A stretch of 64,000 nt of DNA. Origin: Palsa-459 sp035937595. GTDB taxonomy: Bacteria > Actinomycetota > Acidimicrobiia > Acidimicrobiales > RAAP-2. Where the stretch lies: positions 1-64,000 of the forward strand of contig DASZHS010000039.1 of the NCBI GenBank assembly GCA_035937595.1, read 5' to 3'. A model generated the notes under the pieces. It had not been told where the DNA came from. It saw nothing but the letters and a program-made list of their open reading frames with translations, and did no database searches. Positions within the stretch are counted from its first letter, which is position 1. Every line of letters starts with the position of its first letter. Made by a program: the position numbers and the translations under genes. Of the stretch, positions 1-8,642 are shown piece after piece.

Positions 1-1151
1 TGATCGGCGACGCGCGGCTCGACGTGGCCTCGCTCATCACGCATCGGTTCGCCTTCGACGACGCCGTCGACGCCTACCGCGCGCTCACCGGCGACGCGAC
101 CGCACTCGGCATCGTGCTGACCTACGACGCCCAGGTCGACGCCCCGCGCCCGGTCCGATCCGTCGTGGTCCCGACCGCGGCGTCGAACGGCGCCCGGCCG
201 CCCGGCAGTGCACGGCTCGGGATCATCGGTGCCGGGGTGTACACGAACAACACCCTGCTCCCCGCGCTCCGTGCGATCGGTGCGGACGTGGAGCTCCTGG
301 TCGGCGGTGGAGGTGGCCCCGCGGCCACGGCGACGCGGTTCGGGGTGGGCCGGCTCGTCGGCACGCCCGAGGAACTGCTCGCCGACGACCGCGTCGACGC
401 CGTCGTGATCGTGACGCGCCACGACTCGCACGCCGAGCTCGTGGCGGCGGCGCTCGACGCGGGCAAGGACGTCTTCGTGGAGAAGCCGCTCGCGATCGAC
501 GCGGACGGGCTCGACCTCGTCGTCGCCGCGTACGAGCGGCGCCGGAACGACGCGCGCGTCCCGATCGTGGGGATCGGCTTCAATCGGCGCTTCTCGCCGA
601 TCACCACGAGAATGGCAGCGCAGCTCAAAGGGGTGCCGCTCCCCAAGTTCGTCACGATCACGGTCAATGCCGGCGCGATGCCGAGCGACCACTGGACCCA
701 GGCGCCATCCGTCGGCGGGGGGCGGATCATCGGCGAGGCCTGCCACTTCATCGACCTTGCTAGGTACCTGACGGGCTCGCCGATCACCTCGACGTCGTCG
801 GTCGAGCTGGGGGGCAGTGGCGCGAGAGACTCGGCGGCCATCACGCTGCGCCACGAGGACGGCTCCGTGTCGTCCATCAACTACCTGGCGAACGGCGCGA
901 AGCGGTTCCCGAAGGAGTCGGTGACCGTCTTTGCGGGGGGTCGCGTCCTGGTCAACGAGAACTTCCGCACGTTCCGTGCCTACGGGGGTCCCCGTGTGCG
1001 GGCGCTGCGGCTCCTGCGCCAGGACAAGGGGCACCGTCAGGGCCTGCAGGCGTTCGTCGCCGCCGTCAGGGGTGACGCGCCGTACCCGATCCCCTTCTCC
1101 GAGCTGGTCGAGGTGACCGCCTCGACGCTTGCCGCTGCCCACCCCGGCTAG
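1..1151 (+). CDS. Bi-domain oxidoreductase, 5'-truncated (zinc-type dehydrogenase tail plus Gfo/Idh/MocA domain)
   Basis: The reading frame is open from base 3, so the gene starts before the window; the GTG at 24 lies inside the domain. The first ~45 residues (LITHRFAFDDAVDAYRAL) match the C-terminal end of a zinc-binding medium-chain dehydrogenase. From about residue 65 a Rossmann domain begins (GIIGAGVY), followed by VEKPLA and GFNRR, typical of Gfo/Idh/MocA sugar oxidoreductases. This two-domain arrangement is known from polysaccharide clusters, usually beside a heparinase II/III-like gene, as here. Its stop overlaps the next start by one base (TAGTG), suggesting coupling. The substrate is unknown; redox modification of a nucleotide sugar is inferred. 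Confidence 0.85.
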   Translation, partial: IGDARLDVASLITHRFAFDDAVDAYRALTGDATALGIVLTYDAQVDAPRPVRSVVVPTAASNGARPPGSARLGIIGAGVYTNNTLLPALRAIGADVELLVGGGGGPAATATRFGVGRLVGTPEELLADDRVDAVVIVTRHDSHAELVAAALDAGKDVFVEKPLAIDADGLDLVVAAYERRRNDARVPIVGIGFNRRFSPITTRMAAQLKGVPLPKFVTITVNAGAMPSDHWTQAPSVGGGRIIGEACHFIDLARYLTGSPITSTSSVELGGSGARDSAAITLRHEDGSVSSINYLANGAKRFPKESVTVFAGGRVLVNENFRTFRAYGGPRVRALRLLRQDKGHRQGLQAFVAAVRGDAPYPIPFSELVEVTASTLAAAHPG

Positions 1152-3148
1152 TGCGCCGGCTCGACGACGCGCTGGCGCTCGGGCGCGCCGCGGTCCGCAC
1201 CTACGGCCTGCGCGGCCTCGCGCGACGCTCAGGCTACGAGCTCGAGCGGCGCACGGGCCGGCTGACCCGGCGCGCGCGGCCCGTCGTCACGGGTCCGTTG
1301 CAGCTCACGCTCGACCTCACGACGACCGGGATCACGTCGTGGTACGCGCGACACGACGACGTCGCACGCGCCACCGCGCACCGCGCCGACGCCCTGCTCG
1401 CCGGTCGGCTGGCGCTCTTCGGCGGCGCCGAGTCGTCCGTCTCGTGGCCGCCGGCGTGGAACCGGCACCCGGCGACGGGGCTCGACTTGCCCGTCACGAC
1501 GTGGACCGGGCTCTCGGATGCCGGCGACCTCGGCGACGTCCGAGATCCGTGGGAGCTCGGACGGTTCTGCTGGTCGGGACCGCTCCTGCGCGCCGCGACC
1601 GCAGCGGGAGGACCCCGGTACCCGGCGGCGTTTCGCGATGCCGTCCACTCGTTCCGCGCGGCGTGCCCCCCGGGGATGGGCGTCCAGTGGATGAACGGGC
1701 AGGAGATCGCGCTCCGCGGCATCGCCCTGCTCTTCGGTTGGGGCGTCCTCGCGCCCGAGGAACGGACCGACGCGCTCCGCGGCGACCTCGACGCCATCCT
1801 CACCTCCTCGGTCGACCGGGTCATGGGGACGCTCCGCTACGCGGCCTCCCAGCGCAACAACCACTACGTGTCCGAGGCGGCGTTCCTCTGGACCGCCGCG
1901 GCCGTGTGCCCGGGGCTGGTCGACCGCGAGCGGATCCAGGCACGCGCCGCCGCCGCCCTTCGCGAGGCCGTCGGCGACCAGTTCGCGGCGGACGGCTCCT
2001 ACGCGCAGCACTCCGTCACCTACCACCGCCTCGCCCTCCACGCCCTCCTCTGGGTTGCCAACGTCGCCCGATCGAGCGGGCTCGACCCGCCGGTCGCGCT
2101 GGACGGGGTCTTCGACCGATCGCATCGCCTTCTCTCGAACCTCGTCGACCTCGAGACGGGGCAGGTCCCCAACTTCGGCGCGAACGACGGGTCGCTCCTC
2201 TTCCAGCTCACCTCCCGGCCGATCGGGGACCTCCGGCCGCTCCTCGTCCACCTCGCGCTCGAGGCCGGCGTCGCACCGTCCGTCGTCGAAGGACCGTGGG
2301 ACGAGGAGGCGGCGTGGTTCGGACTCGACGTCGGGCGCCCGCGCGCTGACGCCCGGCCGGCGATGGGCGTCCAGGGCGCCTATCGGGTGCTGCGCGGTCC
2401 CGCGTCCTTCGCCTTCGTGCACGCCGGTCCACATCGGCACCGGCCGAACCACGCCGACCAGCTCCACGTCGACCTGTGGATCGGCCACGCCAACGTCGCG
2501 CGGGACCTCGGCACGTACCGCTACACCGCGCCGAGCCCCTGGGCGAACGCGCTCGCCGGTGACGACGTCCACAACGTGCCCGTGCCGGACGGCACGACGC
2601 AGGCTCGGCGGCGCGGGCGGTTCTTCTGGCTCGACTGGCCGAGCGCGGAGGTCCTCGCCGCCGCGAGCGAGGGCGACGCCGAGGCGTTCGTCGCCGAGGT
2701 CGCCGTGCAGGGCGTGCGCGGCGGGGTGGCGCGGCGCCTCGTCGCTCGGGCGGGCGACCGCTACGTCGTCGCCGACCGGTGCCGACCGGCGGCGGGCACC
2801 GTGCGCTGGAACCTGCCGGCCGGGACCGCCGTCGAGCTGACCGACGACGGGCTGGTCGCCTCGGGCGAGGACTGGTGGCTGCGCTGCCGCGGGGGCGAGG
2901 GAGCGTCCGGCCCGTTGGAGCGCTCGCCGTCGCGCCCGGCCTCGGGCTGGGAGTCGCCCACCTACGCAGAGCTCGGTGCGGTCGCGGTCGTCACCTTGCG
3001 CAGCGATGCCGACGGCGTGGTGCTGAGCGCCTTCGGCCCGACGAGCGCCGCCGTGCCGGGGGACGACCTCACCGGGTGGTGGCGCGCCGCCCTGCAGGAT
3101 CCGTCCGCGTCCTCGCTGTCAGCGGCGCTGCTACGCCTGGCCGGCTGA
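1151..3148 (+). CDS. Heparinase II/III family protein
   Basis: The 665-residue protein has an all-helical N-terminal half rich in Trp and Tyr (about residues 90-330, with RNNHYVSEAAFLW resembling the alginate-lyase/heparinase toroid). The C-terminal heparinase II/III-like half contains HRPNHADQLHVDLWIG near residues 430-445. Family members cleave acidic polysaccharides by beta-elimination, but those in O-antigen or exopolysaccharide loci may act in assembly or tailoring. No signal peptide is evident at the N-terminus, so a cytoplasmic role is possible. The GTG start is set by one-base overlap with the preceding TAG. It forms a two-gene unit with the bi-domain oxidoreductase. Confidence 0.85.
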   Translation: MRRLDDALALGRAAVRTYGLRGLARRSGYELERRTGRLTRRARPVVTGPLQLTLDLTTTGITSWYARHDDVARATAHRADALLAGRLALFGGAESSVSWPPAWNRHPATGLDLPVTTWTGLSDAGDLGDVRDPWELGRFCWSGPLLRAATAAGGPRYPAAFRDAVHSFRAACPPGMGVQWMNGQEIALRGIALLFGWGVLAPEERTDALRGDLDAILTSSVDRVMGTLRYAASQRNNHYVSEAAFLWTAAAVCPGLVDRERIQARAAAALREAVGDQFAADGSYAQHSVTYHRLALHALLWVANVARSSGLDPPVALDGVFDRSHRLLSNLVDLETGQVPNFGANDGSLLFQLTSRPIGDLRPLLVHLALEAGVAPSVVEGPWDEEAAWFGLDVGRPRADARPAMGVQGAYRVLRGPASFAFVHAGPHRHRPNHADQLHVDLWIGHANVARDLGTYRYTAPSPWANALAGDDVHNVPVPDGTTQARRRGRFFWLDWPSAEVLAAASEGDAEAFVAEVAVQGVRGGVARRLVARAGDRYVVADRCRPAAGTVRWNLPAGTAVELTDDGLVASGEDWWLRCRGGEGASGPLERSPSRPASGWESPTYAELGAVAVVTLRSDADGVVLSAFGPTSAAVPGDDLTGWWRAALQDPSASSLSAALLRLAG

Positions 3149-3168
3149 CCCTCGCGCGGCGGCCGCCG

Positions 3169-4449
3169 TCATCGGGGCGCGGCGTCGAGCAGTCCGGCGA
3201 GGAGACGGTCCACGCGCTCGGCGAGCACGGCGCGGTCGAAGTGGGCCGCCACGTACCGCCTCCCCGACCCCTCGGTGACGTCACCGCGTCGGATCGCGCT
3301 CGCCATCGTCGCCATGGCGTCGGCGAGCGCGCCGGGATCGCCCGGAGGGCACGCGAGGCCGGCCCCCGCCTCGAGGACGACGTCGGCGACGACGCCCGGC
3401 ACGTTCGTCACGACGGGGAGGTCGGCGGCGAGGTAGTCGAAGAGCTTGTTCGGGCTCACGCCGTAGGTGAAGAGCTCGGTGTTCGCGAGCACCATCAGCC
3501 CGGCGTCCATCGAGGCGAGGAGCGCCGGGACCTCCGCTTTTGGAACCGGGTCCCGAAACGTGAGGTTGGCGAGCCCGCGCGCCGCCGCACGGGCGACGAG
3601 CTCGGACTTGACCGGTCCGTCGCCGACGAGCACCACCTCGATGCCGCGCACGCCACGCCCGCGGAGCGCCGCGCACGCATCGACCACCACGTCCAGCCCG
3701 TTCGCAGGACCATGGGCGCCGGCGTAGACGAAGCGGATCGGCGCGTCGATGTCCCGAGGCGCTCGCGGCATGGGTGCGAAGGTCGCGAGGTCCACCCCGT
3801 TGGGCACGAAGACGATCTTCGACGGATCAGCGCCACGCTCGGCGATCGCCTTCGCGTTCGCCTCGGCGAGCACGATGATGGCCGAGGAGCGGCGGTAGAG
3901 CAGGTCCGCCACCCACTGCAGGAGGCGAACCTGGGGACTGGTCGAGACGCCGCCGCTGATCGCGACGTACGTCTCGGGCCACAGGTCGCGCACCTCGAAG
4001 ACGAAGGGCCGACGGCGCACCACCGAGGCGATCCAGGTCCCGAGCGCCGCGAACAGGTGGGGTGACGACCCCACCAGCACGGACCGGCGAAGGGAGGGAC
4101 GAGCGACGAGATCGACGGTGACCGCCGTGCCGAAGGTGACCATGGAGAGAAGCCGACGCCAGTCGTTCTGCCGATAGGGGCTCGCCCAGAGGAACCGGAA
4201 CGCGACGCCCCCCTCGACGACCCTGATCGCTCGGAGGTCCCGTGCGCCTCGTCGACGCGCGTACGTCCTCGAGACGAGGCTGAGGTCGCTGACGACGAGC
4301 TCGGCGTCCCAGCCGCGCTCGAGGAGCGCGGCGGCGAGCTCGTAGTGGCGGGTGCCGCCCGGCTCGCTCGGAGGGACGGCGTACTGGTTGACCCACACGA
4401 CCGATCGCGGCTGCGTCGAAGGTGCGGTCGCCGACGTCGGGTTCGTCAC
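3169..4449 (-). CDS. Glycosyltransferase family 4 protein (WbuB-like)
   Basis: About 426 residues with GT-B fold. The N-terminal acceptor domain begins VVWVNQYAVPPSEPGGTRHY, typical of WbuB-like transferases. The C-terminal donor domain carries FVYAGAHGPANGLD, and the EX7E region is represented by YGVSPNKLFDYLAADLPVV. It would add a sugar from a nucleotide donor to the lipid-linked repeat unit at the inner membrane face. Start choice is uncertain: consecutive GTGs at 4452 and 4449 begin just before the conserved region, and the frame stays open to 4539. It is convergent with the heparinase gene and divergent from the polymerase gene. Confidence 0.85.
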   Translation of the reverse strand: MTNPTSATAPSTQPRSVVWVNQYAVPPSEPGGTRHYELAAALLERGWDAELVVSDLSLVSRTYARRRGARDLRAIRVVEGGVAFRFLWASPYRQNDWRRLLSMVTFGTAVTVDLVARPSLRRSVLVGSSPHLFAALGTWIASVVRRRPFVFEVRDLWPETYVAISGGVSTSPQVRLLQWVADLLYRRSSAIIVLAEANAKAIAERGADPSKIVFVPNGVDLATFAPMPRAPRDIDAPIRFVYAGAHGPANGLDVVVDACAALRGRGVRGIEVVLVGDGPVKSELVARAAARGLANLTFRDPVPKAEVPALLASMDAGLMVLANTELFTYGVSPNKLFDYLAADLPVVTNVPGVVADVVLEAGAGLACPPGDPGALADAMATMASAIRRGDVTEGSGRRYVAAHFDRAVLAERVDRLLAGLLDAAPR

Positions 4450-4510
4450 CACGGCGGTGCGGGTGCGTCGCTGCGGTTCGCCGCACGAGATGCGCCGAGC
4501 GCGCGGAACG

Positions 4511-4516
4511 TACACT
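4511..4516 (+). promoter_or_regulatory. -10 element TACACT, leaderless
   Basis: TACACT is followed by exactly six bases and then GTG at 4523, so transcription probably begins at or next to the start codon. No good -35 is seen 16-18 bases upstream. It overlaps a possible opposite-strand hexamer TACGTT (4512-4507) that could serve the divergent glycosyltransferase. Confidence 0.5.
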
Positions 4517-4522
4517 CTCGTG

Positions 4523-5935
4523 GTGAACGGGGCCCCCACCGCGGCACTGCCTGCGGCGCAGGTCCAGCTGCTGCTGCGGCGCTACGCACCGCTCGGGATC
4601 TGGACGGCACTCGGCTGCTGCTCCTTCTTCTTCTACCCGAGCCAGGGCGCGGTCTGGACGTCGTCGCCGATCGGCGAGTACGTCCTGGCATCAGCGGCCG
4701 CCGGGTTCGGGGTGTGGGGTTTCTGGCGCCACGGCGGGCGGCAGATCACCGCCGCCGGCGTCGTGTGCCTGTCGTGCGCCGTCATGGTCGGCTTCGCAGG
4801 GCTCTACTGGGCGACGAACGCGCAAGGGGCCTTCCAGGGGTCGATCTTCGCGGCGACCGCGTGGACGTACTTTGCCACGATCGCGATGTACGCCCTGTTC
4901 TGGTCTCGCACCGAGGACGCGTTCCCGCAGTCGGTGCGCGCCCCCTCCACCCCGAGCGCCGCGAGGTGGGCGACCCTGGTCGGCGCCGCGTTGGTCCTGG
5001 TGTGCACGGCGCTGTCACGAGCGGGCTCCCCCGGCCACCCGCTCCTGAGCGGCGGCGCCTTCGTCGGGACGCTCGTGCTCGCCATCGGCCTGCTCTCCCG
5101 ACCGGGCCGGAGCAAGCTCCGGATCCACCAGATGCTCCTCGTCGGCATCGCATTCCTCCTCTACTACGCGTTCGTGTTCAACGGATCCGGGTTCAACGGC
5201 GGCGGTCGGCTGATCGTCGCCTCGCTCGCACTCGGCATCGCCATCACCTTCTGTCTCCACCTGCGCGGCAAGGGCACCAAGGTCCTCGTGCTCTGCCTCA
5301 CGGTCCCTGCCTTCCTCATCGCGGGGCAGATCCGTGTCGACAAGTTCGCGAGCTACAACTACACGCCGGTCGCCGGCGGCCTCGGCTCCGTCGTCGAGCC
5401 GCTCCAGTTCTTCGGCCAGCTCATCGCCCTCGACGGCTCGGGCGAGCTGCACCTCGGCCACGGCTCGACGTTCGTCGCGACCGCGGTCGCACAGGTGCCG
5501 AGGGCGGCCTGGCCCACGAAGCCGGTCGGCTTCGGCGAGGTGCTGACCACGATCCTCGAGCCATCCGAGGTCTCGACCGGCCTGAGCCTCGCGGCGCTGA
5601 CGACCGGCGAGTGGTACTTCGACTTCGGCTGGCTGGGGGTGCTGGTCATGGTCCTCGTGGTCGGGTGGCTCGTCGGGTGGCTCGACGTCCTCTTCGCCAG
5701 GGACCTCGCGCGCTCGCTCGACACGCGGCGGCGCGTCGTCACCCGGGTCCTGCTGGTCGTCCTCGTCGCGGGGCTCACGGACCTGTACTGGACGGGCACC
5801 TTCACCTACGAGACCCGCTTGTTCATGCGGTTCGTGGTCGTCCTTGCGCTGCTCGCCGTGGCGAGCCGCCGAACGCAGCGCTCGGTCGGACACGAGGTGG
5901 TCCAGGAGGGGGCCGGCCGAGCGCTCGTCGCGTAG
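4523..5935 (+). CDS. O-antigen/oligosaccharide polymerase-like membrane protein (Wzy candidate)
   Basis: The 470-residue protein is strongly hydrophobic with about ten or more predicted membrane segments (for example LIVASLALGIAITFCLHL and GVLVMVLVVGWLVGWL). A long external loop between late segments contains LGHGSTFVATAVAQVPRAAWPTKP, like Wzy and oligosaccharide repeat-unit polymerases. It would join lipid-linked repeat units on the outer face of the membrane. GTG 4523 is chosen because TACACT lies six bases upstream; the frame continues upstream to 4352, but that part lacks membrane character. Sequence conservation in Wzy proteins is poor, so the call rests on topology and neighbours. Confidence 0.7.
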   Translation: MNGAPTAALPAAQVQLLLRRYAPLGIWTALGCCSFFFYPSQGAVWTSSPIGEYVLASAAAGFGVWGFWRHGGRQITAAGVVCLSCAVMVGFAGLYWATNAQGAFQGSIFAATAWTYFATIAMYALFWSRTEDAFPQSVRAPSTPSAARWATLVGAALVLVCTALSRAGSPGHPLLSGGAFVGTLVLAIGLLSRPGRSKLRIHQMLLVGIAFLLYYAFVFNGSGFNGGGRLIVASLALGIAITFCLHLRGKGTKVLVLCLTVPAFLIAGQIRVDKFASYNYTPVAGGLGSVVEPLQFFGQLIALDGSGELHLGHGSTFVATAVAQVPRAAWPTKPVGFGEVLTTILEPSEVSTGLSLAALTTGEWYFDFGWLGVLVMVLVVGWLVGWLDVLFARDLARSLDTRRRVVTRVLLVVLVAGLTDLYWTGTFTYETRLFMRFVVVLALLAVASRRTQRSVGHEVVQEGAGRALVA

Positions 5936-5953
5936 GTGCCGGCCTCGTGTCGC

Positions 5954-7291
5954 TCAGCGCATCCGACGGAGCTGGTAGGCGATCTGGCGAGGCAGGAGCG
6001 TGAACCTGGTCCGGACGAACTGGGCGTTCGCCCGACCGACGAGCCGTGCCGGCCGGAGGTAGAGCTCGGCGTTGTCGAAGGCGAACAGGATCCTGTGGCG
6101 ACGCCAGTTGCCGAACGACCGCTCGTTGGTGAGCCGGTAGCGGGCCGACGTGCCGACCGTCTGCATCCCGAAGGGCTGCGAGAGCATGAACCAGACGGGC
6201 TGCGAGTTCATCTCCACGTCGGCCACGGCGCCGTCGGTCTCGAGGGCCTCGAAGGTGTTGGTCCCGAAGCACAGCCGGACCGTGGCATCGAGGTCGCTCA
6301 CCCGGATGGTGACGGGCTTCATCAGACGGAGGACTGCTCTTGGGAACTTCGTGCGCAGCGAGCGCACGCGGTCGTGGAACGCCGACTCGAGCTCGTCGAG
6401 GTTCATCGTCTCGCTGGGCGCGAACTCCTTGTCGGGCACGGTGTCGAACTCGCGCTCCCAGAGCGCCACGGCGGGTCCGTTGTCGTGCGGCGTGCCGGCG
6501 GTCCAGACGTCGCCGGGGGCGAGGACCACCACGTCGTGCCCCCTCGGCTCCAAGTAGCGCACCACGTCGCTCGGCCGGTTCGCCGGGGGGTTCATGTAGC
6601 AGTTGTCGGTCCGAGAGAAGTACATGAAGCTTGCGAACGGGATCGTCGTCTGTGCGCCGAGGTCGCGGTGGTAGGTCGCCATGAGCTCCAGCTGGTGCGC
6701 GGCCATCTCCTTCAGCTTGCCCGCAGGATTGGGCATGCCCGTGTAGCCCGCATACGAGAACTGACTGAGCAGGACCGTGGAGGTGCCGAAGTCCTTGCAG
6801 ATGTTCCGGCAGTCGTGCGGGTCCAGCTCGGCGTCGTTGACGTTCAGCACCCGGACGTCGCCGTCCGACACACCCAGCACCGAGTCCATCTGACCGACCG
6901 GGTAGCAGTACACCCGGCAGGTGCTCCCTGGAAGCCGCAGCAGCTTGCGGCTCGGCAGCGCCAGGTGGTTCGGGTAGCCCATCTTCGAGAACGCGTCGAA
7001 CACCTTGTGCGAGTTGATGGACTGGAAGAGCACGGTGACGCGCTCTCTGAAGGACTCGGGCAGCGAGCGCAGCGTCGGGATGTTGAAGTGGTCAGGGTGC
7101 TCGTGGGAGACCCAGAGGAACCGGATGCTCTCGAGGTCTTCCGGCATCGTCGGTGCCGGCCCCAAGAGCTCCCACGAGTTGTTGAACGCGCTCCCCGAGA
7201 GCCAGGGATCGGTCCAGATCGCGGTGTCGGCGCAACGGACCACCACCGACGCATGACTCACCAGCTCGATGCTCACCGGCCGACACGGCAC
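5954..7291 (-). CDS. MBL-fold metallo-hydrolase (UlaG/CMAH-like)
   Basis: A 445-residue metallo-beta-lactamase-fold protein. The N-terminus (IELVSHASVVVRCADTAIWTDPW) resembles UlaG-type hydrolases, and HEHPDH at residues 63-68 is the HxHxDH metal-binding motif. Later parts (DNCYMNPPANRP) recall the MBL part of CMP-sialic-acid hydroxylase-like proteins; no Rieske iron-sulfur motif is seen. The substrate is unknown, and a phosphoester, lactone or modified sugar is possible. GTG 7291 is preferred over GTG 7276 because TAGTCT lies six bases upstream. It is divergent from the glycosyltransferase at 7475 and sits within the polysaccharide locus. Confidence 0.75.
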   Translation of the reverse strand: MPCRPVSIELVSHASVVVRCADTAIWTDPWLSGSAFNNSWELLGPAPTMPEDLESIRFLWVSHEHPDHFNIPTLRSLPESFRERVTVLFQSINSHKVFDAFSKMGYPNHLALPSRKLLRLPGSTCRVYCYPVGQMDSVLGVSDGDVRVLNVNDAELDPHDCRNICKDFGTSTVLLSQFSYAGYTGMPNPAGKLKEMAAHQLELMATYHRDLGAQTTIPFASFMYFSRTDNCYMNPPANRPSDVVRYLEPRGHDVVVLAPGDVWTAGTPHDNGPAVALWEREFDTVPDKEFAPSETMNLDELESAFHDRVRSLRTKFPRAVLRLMKPVTIRVSDLDATVRLCFGTNTFEALETDGAVADVEMNSQPVWFMLSQPFGMQTVGTSARYRLTNERSFGNWRRHRILFAFDNAELYLRPARLVGRANAQFVRTRFTLLPRQIAYQLRRMR

Positions 7292-7297
7292 CGGCTG

Positions 7298-7303
7298 AGA
7301 CTA
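7298..7303 (-). promoter_or_regulatory. -10 element TAGTCT, leaderless
   Basis: Read on the minus strand, TAGTCT is followed by six bases and GTG at 7291. This supports the upstream start for the MBL-fold gene. No clear -35 element is present. Confidence 0.45.
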
Positions 7304-7435
7304 GAGCGCCGTTGCGAATCGCGGTTTGTGACCGTGACTTGACACACCGGTCGATCCGTCGCACTCGTCGAGCGCCGCTCGGGGCGACGTCCTCGACACG
7401 TCACCCGGTCGAGGTCCCCGCGCCGGTCGCGCAGG

Positions 7436-7441
7436 TAGTGT
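7436..7441 (+). promoter_or_regulatory. Possible -10 element TAGTGT
   Basis: TAGTGT would start transcription near 7448, about 27 bases before the GTG at 7475, leaving room for the GGGAGAG ribosome-binding site near 7459. A TTGACA at 7339 is too far upstream to pair with it. Confidence 0.3.
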
Positions 7442-7474
7442 CCCGCAGCAGCGCGGCACTGGGAGAGTGGGGAC

Positions 7475-8563
7475 GTGGGCAAGCGTGGTTCCTGGTGGTC
7501 GACACCTCGTGTCGCGTGCGTGGTCGCCGGAGGAACCCAGACCGCCCCAGGAGGCGAGCTGTCCCTCCAGGCCGTGTGCAACTGGGCGTCGGCAGCCTTC
7601 GGCGCCGACGCCGTGGTCGTCGTCCCGAGGGCGCTGCACTTCGCGACGCTTCCGCCCGGCCCGCGCTACGTGCCGGTCGGACGGCTTCGTGCCCTCACGA
7701 CGGAGTTCATCGGCCTGAACGCCCGGTGCGACACCTACGTCGGGCTGGGCGACCGACTGCCGATCCTCAGTCGAGCTGCTCGGAGCGTGCTGGTCCTCCA
7801 GAACGCCAACATCTACACCTCGCACGGCCGGGACGTGCCGTGGACGCGGCGGGCGAAGTACGAGGTGCAGCGCCGGTGGGCCTCGTGGAGCTTTCGTCGG
7901 GCGGACCGGGTGGTGGCCTCGACCGCGACCGCGGCGGACCTCGCGCTCGCGTCGCTCGGCGCGGACGCCGAGAAGATCGACGTCATTCCGATCCCCCCGA
8001 TCGACGTCGTTCGCGCGCGGACGTCACAGTCCCAGGTGCTGCGAACGATCATCCTCGTCGGCGAGGTCCGAGCGAACAAGCGCTTCACCTGGGCGCTCGG
8101 CGAGATCGCGACCTGGGCGTCCGCTCGAGGCGCCCCGATCCGGGTCGTGCACGTCGGGCAGGTGCCCAACACAGCGGCCGGCCAGGCGTTCCGAGACGCG
8201 GCCGCGGGGCTCGACTCGATCGAGTGCGAGCTCCGCGGATCGCTCCCCCACGTCGAGGCGATGCGCGCGCTCGCTGACGCTGACCTCCTCGTGTTCCCGA
8301 GCAAGCTCGAGAGCCACGGGATCCCCCTCTCGGAGGCGATGGCGAGCGGCGTGCCCGTCGTCTGCAGCGACATCCCCGCGTTCCGGGACGTGGGCGGCGC
8401 CTCGCCCACGTACTTCTCGGGAGCGGACGGCACACTCGCGGCAGCACTCGCGAGCGTCGAGCCAGACGGGATCCGCAGCCGGATGGCGGAGGTGGGTCTC
8501 GGGCTCGTCCCGCTCGACGGCGCCTGGAAGCTGCTGGCGGAGGCAGCGCCTTTGCGACGCTGA
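7475..8563 (+). CDS. Glycosyltransferase (GT4-like, GT-B fold)
   Basis: A 362-residue protein with an N-terminal VVAGGTQTAPGGELSLQAV glycine-rich loop, an interdomain strand TIILVGEVRANKRFTWAL, and a donor-binding region LLVFPSKLESHGIPLSEAMA. The last carries the E-x7-E signature (E at LES and SEA) of GT4 retaining transferases. It would transfer a sugar from an NDP or GDP donor onto the growing repeat unit. GTG 7475 is supported by GGGAGAGTGGGG about five bases upstream. Donor and acceptor cannot be read from the sequence. It is convergent with the flippase gene downstream. Confidence 0.82.
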   Translation: MGKRGSWWSTPRVACVVAGGTQTAPGGELSLQAVCNWASAAFGADAVVVVPRALHFATLPPGPRYVPVGRLRALTTEFIGLNARCDTYVGLGDRLPILSRAARSVLVLQNANIYTSHGRDVPWTRRAKYEVQRRWASWSFRRADRVVASTATAADLALASLGADAEKIDVIPIPPIDVVRARTSQSQVLRTIILVGEVRANKRFTWALGEIATWASARGAPIRVVHVGQVPNTAAGQAFRDAAAGLDSIECELRGSLPHVEAMRALADADLLVFPSKLESHGIPLSEAMASGVPVVCSDIPAFRDVGGASPTYFSGADGTLAAALASVEPDGIRSRMAEVGLGLVPLDGAWKLLAEAAPLRR

Positions 8564-8642
8564 GTCGGAGAGCAACGCGCTCGGATCGATCGACCCTCGA
8601 GGATCGTCGAACCGGCGGGGGGCCATGCCCTCGCCAGCGGCC

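Noticed and set aside
1129..2349. A 406-codon plus-strand frame overlapping the heparinase-like gene
   Set aside because: It is almost entirely Arg/Pro/Ala, typical of a GC-rich off-frame. The heparinase frame is conserved.
7339..7344. A perfect TTGACA on the plus strand upstream of the glycosyltransferase at 7475
   Set aside because: There is no -10-like hexamer 16-19 bases downstream; the only TANNNT is about 90 bases away.
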